Shown here: one piece after another, positions 56,690-64,000 of the stretch
How the letters are laid out: every line of letters begins with the position of its first letter
How positions within the stretch are numbered: position 1 is the first letter of the stretch
Source: Cristatella mucedo
Lineage: Eukaryota; Bryozoa; Phylactolaemata; Cristatellidae
DNA: 64,000 nt
Direction: 5' to 3'
NCBI GenBank assembly: GCA_009760855.2
Contig: WPIO01000052.1
Span: forward strand, 1,355,001 to 1,419,000
Notes under the pieces: model-generated
Databases searched by the model: none
The model's input: only the letters and a program-made list of their open reading frames with translations
Told to the model about the DNA's origin: nothing
Position numbers and translations under genes: made by a program

Positions 56690-57752
56690 AAATCATAATA
56701 ATCAATTTGATTAAGTGCCCTCAGAGAACTCGAGCTCTTTCTAAGCAATTTACAGTTGCTGCAAAATATACACGATCGAATGGTTAATTAGAGCATGCTC
56801 AATGGCAACAAGCACAAAAAGGCTAAGCGTGACATGCTCAAAGTCAGCATGCAAATATGGTTAGTGGCAGCATGCATAGTGTCACCGCGCACAAGCACGT
56901 ACCTAAATGAAGGATTACGTGAACCCACTTAATAAATGGATGCGTTTATAGTTTCTTTTTAAATGTGGTCAAGTCAGAGGATGTCGTGACGGAAGTCGGA
57001 AGCGAGTTCCAGGCTTTGGGAGCACACAAACTAAATGCACGGTCTCCAAAGGATTTGAGGTTTGTACGAGGTATTGGTAAATTATTGGATTCCGAAGTGC
57101 GGATGGTACGATGCTTGGCCTGGTGGGGGAGTAGATCTGATAGGTAGGCTGGAGCCATAGAACGAAGTGACCTAAGAGTAAGTGACAGAACGTTGAAGTC
57201 AATGCGTTGCTTGACTGGAAATCAGTGCAGATCGGCGAGAAGTGGTGAGATCTGGCAACTGTGAAGCTCACGACAGACAAGCTTTGCTGCAGAGTTTTGC
57301 ACCAGCTGTAAGCGCTGATTGCACAAGTCGGTAGACCAGCAAGCGGTGAGTTTCAGAAGTCGAGACGGGATGTCACACAAGCAGGACAAATTAGATGTGA
57401 TAGCTATGCCTAAACAAGACTGAATTTTAGCAATTATATAGCTGAAAGTAGGCAGACTTGACTGTGGAGCTGTTTTGGTCGTCTAGTAAGAGCTCACTTC
57501 GGAACAGGACACCTAGATTTCGTGCAGATTCAACCAGATATATGCTTGCAGAGCCGATTATGAGCGGTAATCTTTCCAATTTATAAATCACGCTTGGTTT
57601 GCCCTTAGCTAGTAAGTTGTTTTTTCCCCATTCAATTTAAGAAAGTTTGCTGCCATCCATAAGCGGACGTCATCAATACATGCAGCAAGGGAGTTGAGGG
57701 AATTCGAAGTGCGAGTTGGCTAGGAGAGATCAAAGCAAAGGTATTGTATCGC
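56690..57752 (-). mobile_element. L2-type LINE, 5'-truncated, moderately diverged
   Basis: The tail (ATAATAATCAATTTG) and 3' hairpin come first. Antisense C-terminal coding follows (SNNLPIPRTNL, WNSLPTSV, HFSPICTDFQSS), extending to the FDPSQPSSTSN-equivalent near 57735. Confidence 0.85.
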
Positions 57753-58359
57753 GGCAGCATCATTGCAAGCTCGTGTGCCAAAAGTAGCAAAATAAACCAG
57801 CAAAGAAGAGCACCCATACCTTAGAAAGGTCCACATCCATAGCGTAAATAATCCTATTTGACGCAATGAAGGGTTACGAGCAATCAATTGTGGTCATAAC
57901 GTGTATAGACTCGTAGGGATAGTCGGCCAAGAATAATTAAGCTAAACTGCCAAGGCACAAGTTACTGGAGCAGAAGTTAACACACGACTTTTATGCAGTT
58001 TTGGCCATTGATGATTGCATAATCCATTACCAGCCATTATTACTCAGAAACCGCGAATAGTGGATATAAGTCATACTCTGGCCGATTTAACATGCCTACG
58101 TCTCAGTGCCGTTGAAGCCACAGTACTGTTCATGTCGCAAGGCTTGTCGAGGTTTTCTGCTGCCACACTTCACCGAGAAGCACGCATGAGCTGATCTCAC
58201 TGAAGCCTCCGGCAAAATGAATGGCACTTGCTTTCTTATTTAGGCCCTGCTTTCTCTAGACTTAGTTTGTTGCGCACGCATGCATTACTCCTAGCAGGGC
58301 TCTATGAACGCTAAGACGTGAAGAAACATTGTTACCGTTCCTAGATTGAGATGCGTCAA

Positions 58360-59320
58360 GTTATCTAGCTAAATAATGGTTACTTTGCTCAGTCAGCTAG
58401 TTAGTCAGTCAGTCCGTTTCCCTCTCTTCATATTTACATTGAGTCCTTCGCGACGGATTTATAGTAGGTACGCTACGGTACAGTGTAGTGATTGTCTAAA
58501 ATCAGGGAAAGAAGGTGACGATTTGATAACTTTCGCTCATGCCCGTAGTTGAGATTTACATTTAAAAAAAATGCTAATAATTCAGAGGACTGCGAAGCTA
58601 AAAGGCTTGTCTGCCGATTGGCCATGAATTCCCAGCAACTTGAGCTCGCGACATTACGAAACATTTTATTTTGCCCGCGCGCTACTCGTGCTTCCGATTG
58701 GATCAGAAGAGTTGGTGTATAGGAAGGCTGCCGGATATGTTTGAAGTAAGTTTGATATATCTGCTGCTGTGCTTTTTTCTTGCTTGACCGCTTCGTTAAA
58801 TGGCTTCGAATGAACTGCAAACTCTTAACTTGCAGCCTGTACGTTGTTTGGATGAATGCCAATCAACATCCTGAAAGAAAAGAAGCCAAAATGAAAAAGC
58901 TTTCCTGGCTTCAGCTACTTGCCGGACAGACAGAAAAGAGAACGACGTAGAAATACGACGAACTTGCGAAGCTACATCCGTGTTTCAGTCGCGCCAGCAT
59001 CGCTGTGCGAAAATACGATCACAATGCCATGCAACAGGACGCAATAGAATTTGATAAAGTAACTACCAATAAATGAAAACACATTCAGGCATGTGTTACA
59101 GACATAGTATGCCGCTACCATGTCCGGACAAAGCTAGGCCAAAAAAGCAGCACTCGTTACAATTCGAAACTCAGCCAACGCACGGAAAAATGAATGTCTG
59201 AATGTCTGGTTATATCAGAATCTTGCATCACGGCTAAGCTTGCGACTTGTAGGTGCAGCTTCAAAGCACGCGATGAATGCCAAATTTAGCGGAACGCGGT
59301 TGCGACAAAGAACGCCAATA
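58360..59320. other. No gene recognised
   Basis: Contains GTCAGTCAGTC repeats (58385-58420) and an unrecognised 129-codon minus frame (58473-58862, composition like chance sequence). Confidence 0.35.
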
Positions 59321-59497
59321 ACTTAATAAGTTCATTTACATAACGTAGGATAGGCTCCTCGACAGCAACGGACGGTTGCAGACATTCAAAAGAGGCCATG
59401 ACGTGCAGTAACTGTTGAACGGCTCGAAGCCTAGAGCTCAAATCAGCGCAAATGCTAATGCCAACTCCGGAATCACAGCAATCAGCCTTTTAAACGG

Positions 59498-60078
59498 CTT
59501 CTGATGTTATGTTATCACTTTTAGGTCTCTTCATTCTATGGCTCCAGCCTACTTCTGATGTTATGTTATCACTTTTAGGTCTCTTCATTCTATGGCTCCA
59601 GCCTATCTTTCAGATATACTACCCCATCAGGCCAAGCATCGTACCACTCGCTTTTCGGAATCCAACAGTCTGGAAATACCTCGTACAAACCTTAAATCCT
59701 TTGGAGACCGTGCATTTAGTTTATATGCTCCCAAAGCCTGGAACTCCCTCCCGACCTGCATCAGAACATCCACTGACCTGACCACATTTAAAAGAAACTT
59801 AAAAACACACCTATTTAGGACAGCATTTAGTGGGTCCCTGTGATTCGTCCTTGTTGTGCTTATGCGTGCTGACACTGTGCATGCTGCCACTAACCACATT
59901 TGCATGCTAACCCTGTGCATGTCACCCCTAACCATATTGTTCATTTTGTTTGCTTTTCAAGCATGATTTTACTTACTATTCTATTGCGTATCACTTTGCA
60001 GCAAATGTAAAGCGCCTAGAGAGAGATTAAGTTCTCTGAGGGCGCTTTATCAAGTGCAATATTATTATTATATTATTA
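59498..60078 (+). mobile_element. L2-type LINE 3' end with duplicated 5' junction
   Basis: From TCACTTTTAGGTCTC to the TTATTATTATATTATTA tail, about 97% identical to 32260-32765. The 5' junction is doubled in tandem: a 54-bp unit at 59498-59551 and 59552-59605, containing flanking DNA plus the first LINE bases. Confidence 0.9.
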
Positions 60079-60412
60079 TGTGGCTTAACTATAGTTAATC
60101 GCGAAATCTGTTCCTAGCCACCATAGTTTAGGAGCCACGAATAGCGAGTATAAGTCGTAATCTGGTTCGTTAAGCACGCCGCCGATTCACACGTTCAATG
60201 CAGCGAGATTACTAACGGCAGGAATTAGCGAACGACGGCTAGCGAGCCGTCGTTCTGCCCACAGAGCTCTCTACGGCTAGCTCTCTACCAATGAATCAGA
60301 GCGGGATGGCGGAGTTGTCCAAGCGCTCTATGGCGTGGCACTATGTCGATAAACCTTTAATGAGAAATAAGAATCAACTAGTAATTGACTAGTGCGAGCG
60401 AGCTAAGCCTAT

Positions 60413-60596
60413 TGCATGCTGACCCTGTGCATGTCACCCCTAACCATATTATTCATTTCGTTTGTTTTTCAAGCATGATTTTACTTACCACTCAATTGCA
60501 TTTCACTTTCCAGCAAATGTAAAGTGCCTAGAGAGAGATTAAGTTCTCTGAGGGTGCTTTATCAAATGAATTATTATTATTATTATTATTATTCGC
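60413..60596 (+). mobile_element. L2-type LINE, 3' UTR only
   Basis: GCATGCTGACCCTGTGCATG through GAGAGATTAAGTTCTCTG to a seven-unit ATT tail. Confidence 0.85.
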
Positions 60597-60599
60597 GTG

Positions 60600-63360
60600 C
60601 ATGTTCGCAAAACATAAATATTGCGTTCCACATTGTGCACGATAGCTGTACAATTGACATCTCACTTATTATTAATATTTCCTTTTTATACCAACTGTCA
60701 TCCACAATTTGGTTTTTGTAGGATAGTCTTGCGCAAGAGAATTATCAGCTTTAATAATTTCAGATTTATCTGGATATATGAAGCTGAGCAAGCGCAGCAC
60801 ACGAAAGCAATAGTCGAAATACCTCAAGAACGCGAAGTGCAGTATTTTCCTTTCGTCCTGCCAGCGCTCTTATTTTATCTAACGATCTAACGACAGCCGC
60901 CGCACGATTTAGCCTGGATGCCGTCTTCACTTCCGCCACAGCGACCGTTAGTGTTAGAGTAGCTAGTCACGGGTCACGTGCACGTGCGAGCAGCCGAGTA
61001 AGCGGCGAAAGTTGCGATTGAACAGCTTTATGCGCAGCGGAATCGTCAGCAGGAGTCAGATAGTGCAAATCACCCCCCTTGATGTGCAGCAGCGCGACAA
61101 AAAGAAGGGAGAACACATCCTGTGTTGGAGAAGTTGGACCCAAGGCAGTTACCGATATCAACGAAGCTCCTTTGCTTAGCGACTGCAACAAGAACAGAGT
61201 GAGTTCCCTCGTTTGAGCAAGTCGCAATGCTTTCGTCGGCTGAATAAAATTGCTCCGGTGCGAACTAAAGTGATAGTTGCGGACCAGTGCACCAACGTCT
61301 GCGATGTACTGCTCAAAAGGAATTCGCAATACTTTTTCATAGATCGCTCGCTCTTAACGTTGCTTAAGGGTCTACCTTGTCGCTAAGCGCTGCAATGTAC
61401 TCCATTTTTGAGTTGTGTGACGCGCATTTCAAAATTTTACGAACCCTAGACCCTCAGATTTCCTAATCAAGGAAATCCGGTTGATAAGCAGATACTTGCC
61501 CAGCAGAGCGTCTTTCCTAAGCTGGTCGGCGCTGCATCTTGCACTGACGCTTAGCTAGACCTGACGGAGCATTTACAGGCTGCCGCCAGGCGTCGGCGCG
61601 CGCGCGGCAGAGCGCACTAATCAGCGACGTAGCGCGCGCTGCGTCGCTGTTAAGCGTGCAACTGCCGGAGGCGCCCGTTTGGACAGCAGAGAGGGGGTGC
61701 GGGCTCCTGGACGAGAAGGTGGTGCCCTAGAAATATTGGCAGAGGCATGTCGCTAAAAGAACGTTGCGAGCGAGAGATTAGGAGTTGATTCTTGCTTACA
61801 ACACGCCGCAGCAGCCTCTGTACTAAAGTTTTTAGCTACAAGTGGAGCGCTCGTCACGGCGCTAATCCTAGCCGCCGGCGCGTGCACAATCCGTTGAAGT
61901 TGACGCGACGTAGCGCGGCTAAAAGCGAGTCGTAGGTGCAGCGCAAGCAGAGCGCGCCGACGGGAACGGAGCTGAGCAGAAATGAAGAACGCCCTTGAAC
62001 TTATAAAAATAGCAACATCCGCTGGCGTGGAGCCGTCTACTTTGAAAGTTGCAGACGGGCACGAGTGAGCAGCATCTGACATTGCGTACAACACTTCGAA
62101 GCCCAGCACAAAGCGAAATGACGTCACTGTTTCGCGAGTTGGGCTTCGTACGTAACCCAACAGTCGTTCATTTGGGAACTGGACAGGTTACTAATCACTA
62201 TAATATTCAGAGTGCGCGAACAATGTCAGGGCCGCCGTAGTGCGGCTGATGCGGCATTTTTCTTAAGGATCACTCTCGCAAGTCTTGCCGATTTCCTGGG
62301 ACGCTGAGCTGCATCGCCCAGCGGGCGATGCGCAGCGCGTCATCGCTCGCTGCGCTGTCCGCTATTTTATGCGCCTCGCTCAGTTTGATTTGTGCTTCGG
62401 CAGCCTCGCATTTCGCTGTCCGTGATTTGGCTTTAACAGAATACAATTTGCAGCGCTCGCCAGTAGCTCTGCAAAGCGCAGATTTCTGCATTGGCGAACA
62501 TTGACGTAGAGTGCACCCGGTTAGCAGAGAAAACACCACCACTATTTCCGGAGATAGACGCAGAGCGGCAGTTCGAATTCAGGCACGGCTGAGTCCGGGC
62601 ATTTACAGTCAGTTCTCTGCGGTAGTCCGCTCGAGTTTTGGCCGCATCTGTTCAACGTTGGACCGTGTACAACGGCATTGTCGTCATTACAATAGCAGTC
62701 GCCGCGACCGCAACCACATGCATGCCCAACGGTGTCCCGAGAATGGCTGAATCTGGTTTTCGGTCGGTTACGAGCTCCAGTGGGTACGTGCCGCTCGCAG
62801 GGCGGTGCAACCGATCGAATCTACTTTGCCGCCGCAGTCGCGTCCCTTTTCGCGACTCAACGGTGGCCCGACCCCGTGCCGCAGTCTAAATTGTGGCGCC
62901 GCAGTGACGCACCTGCTGTGTTGTCCTTGCTGCTCGCTGTGCTACATTACTGCTGCTGATCGTCATTGATTCCGTTTGAAAACATCCACCAAATCGCAAG
63001 ATGGAACGAGAAGGTCCGTAAAAGTTATGCTAAGACCTACGGAAGTGTCAAGCCACCGTGCTTGGTCAGTAGTTGCACGGCTCGGGCATCTTAGACGCCG
63101 GCGTGAGCGAAACTCGAGCGTTCTGGCTTCGCGCTTCCGGATGGCGCGAGAGCGGCTGCTCGGTGGGTCGAAGGGAGCTGTGTTGGCGGCCATGGCTCTG
63201 TTGAGCGTCTCGTTCGTGCGATGAGACTCGCAGCAAAGCAAGTCTGAGGCCAGAGCAACTGACAGCGGTCGGCACTGAATGACCAGTTCAAGTTTTCCAG
63301 CAGCAGGAGACTGAAGAAATGTCACTATTGTTACTATTTAGTGGAACGGAGCTCTACGCA
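60600..63360. other. No firm gene; several unproven frames
   Basis: Minus-strand frames at 60967-61329, 61753-62160 and 62270-62542 have protein-like composition. The last is preceded by CTAAC and an AATGCAG acceptor-like site. None shows a domain I recognise. GC-rich around 61560-61700, with a near-perfect palindrome (61623-61648). Confidence 0.3.
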
Positions 63361-63369
63361 GCTCTTTCT

Positions 63370-63390
63370 CACGTGCCGGGAAGTCACGTG
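63370..63390. promoter_or_regulatory. Two CACGTG E-boxes, 15 bp apart
   Basis: CACGTG at 63370-63375 and 63385-63390, about 250 bp upstream of the TATA box of the right-edge gene. They would be candidate bHLH-factor sites. Confidence 0.4.
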
Positions 63391-63620
63391 ACTATCTCTC
63401 GGGATACCCAGACCGCGAGACGCAGATCGCGCCAAGTGAAGATAGCACATCGACGCGGCGCAAGAGTCTGAGGTAGCTGATCGCCAATGGTAGGTCGTTA
63501 TTCTAAATGACCCCGCCTCCAGATTCTATTTACACGAAGTCTGCCATACGCAAGCCACGCCGAAGTCACGCTGCTCGCAGTATCTGAAGCGAACGGTTCA
63601 AAGTGTGCGCACGCTGCGAC

Positions 63621-63627
63621 TATAAAG
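63621..63627 (+). promoter_or_regulatory. TATA box of right-edge gene
   Basis: TATAAAG 61 bp upstream of the ATG at 63682. The spacing leaves room for a transcription start near 63650 and a short 5' UTR. Confidence 0.6.
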
Positions 63628-63681
63628 TGTAGTTTCACTCCGCTCCCAGACGCAGCGCTCTCTCCCTCAAACGTGAGCGAC

Positions 63682-63751
63682 ATGTTGTCCGCGTCGACGG
63701 CCATGTTTTACGCATTGGTTGGGGCGTTGCTGATGCTTGCCGGCTGCTACG
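63682..63751 (+). CDS. First exon encoding a signal peptide (gene continues off window)
   Basis: The ATG opens 23 codons plus 1 nt: MLSASTAMFYALVGAL then LMLAGCY. This is a short polar start, a hydrophobic core of about 14 residues and a small-residue end, a good secretory signal. It ends at ACG|GTAAGT, a consensus donor, in phase 1, the usual phase for signal-peptide exons. A TATA box lies upstream. The mature protein is beyond the right edge, so its identity is unknown. Confidence 0.65.
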
Positions 63752-64000
63752 GTAAGTTTTCCCACCCGTCTATCTAGCGCATTTTGAGCCTCCGCCGCTA
63801 GGTGGCGCATAATCGCAGCCTCTCCACGCCACGCCGAGTCAACCACTCAACCCCGCTAGGTATTAAAGGAGGCACCTAAGCGAGCGCTGGTGCTCTGCTT
63901 ACGCCCGCTCGGTGCGCATGCTGCCCGCTGTCCGAGAGCCGCGTCGCCCGGTCGGCTGCGGAGCGGCGCTGAGCGAATGCACCCCGTACAATGTGCGCTC

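Larger units (their letters stand above)
50536..58350. repeat. Tandem duplicated block, copy 2
   Basis: Second copy of 43500-50480. It is expanded by an extra mariner fragment (50690-50880), an AT-rich insert (50875-50985), sub-block 52490-53610 and LINE insertions at 53968 and 56690. A third, partial copy of its last segment (57850-58350) lies at about 59320-60200, itself split by a LINE. Confidence 0.8.

Noticed and set aside
60303-60345. tRNA-Leu-like string GGATGGCGGAGTTGTCCAAG
   Set aside because: Resembles only the first half of a tRNA; no B box or acceptor stem follows.
61753-62160. 135-codon minus-strand frame
   Set aside because: No ATG context, domain or splice support. Recorded only as an unproven frame.
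62638-62889. Small secreted protein frame with a hydrophobic N-terminus
   Set aside because: The frame starts at TTG, an in-frame stop lies just upstream, and the first ATG falls after the hydrophobic stretch. A splice-in model is possible but unsupported.

Overview
The window reads as nuclear DNA from an invertebrate animal. Coding sequence is sparse and broken by introns with GT-AG or GC-AG borders. Non-LTR retrotransposons, tRNA-headed SINEs, a Ty3/gypsy remnant, mariner-type remnants and a hAT miniature element fill most of the space, along with long (GA)n, (CA)n and (GGC)n tracts. There is no operon structure. The species cannot be named from sequence alone.

The main genes are two paralogous minus-strand genes, called here TIR gene A (left edge, exons 1366-3543, running off the window) and TIR gene B (exons spread over 16200-28918). 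Each has a 1789-nt first exon encoding an N-terminal linker and three TIR-like domains, then a 175-nt helical exon at the same position and in the same phase. Gene B also has a terminal exon encoding a Cys/His zinc-binding module, followed by AATAAA. The introns of gene B are filled with transposon debris. About 760 bp of the two first exons is nearly identical while the flanks are clearly diverged, which suggests gene conversion.

Other layout. 365-1265: decayed L2-type LINE. 4050-6078: internally deleted Ty3/gypsy element between two LTRs. 7300-8600: (GA)n tracts and a CpG-rich block. 13850-14636: decayed copy of a repetitive invertebrate protein family. 23090-23800: second gypsy LTR plus gag remnant, leading into a GC-rich minisatellite. 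29327-32768: the best-preserved LINE, carrying endonuclease and reverse transcriptase, just upstream of TIR gene B. 35290-36560: CpG-rich block with a large palindrome. 37129-37314: 186-bp hAT miniature element of SPIN type with a perfect 8-bp target duplication. 43500-58350: ancient tandem duplication of a roughly 7-kb gene-less block containing mariner remnants, LINE ends and SINEs. 63621-63751: TATA box and signal-peptide first exon of a secreted or membrane protein whose remainder lies to the right.

All comparisons were made by eye within the window or from memory of protein families; no database search was run. Identity values are estimates. Triple-TIR proteins with a zinc-binding tail are plausible innate-immune or NAD-consuming signalling proteins, but that role is inference.
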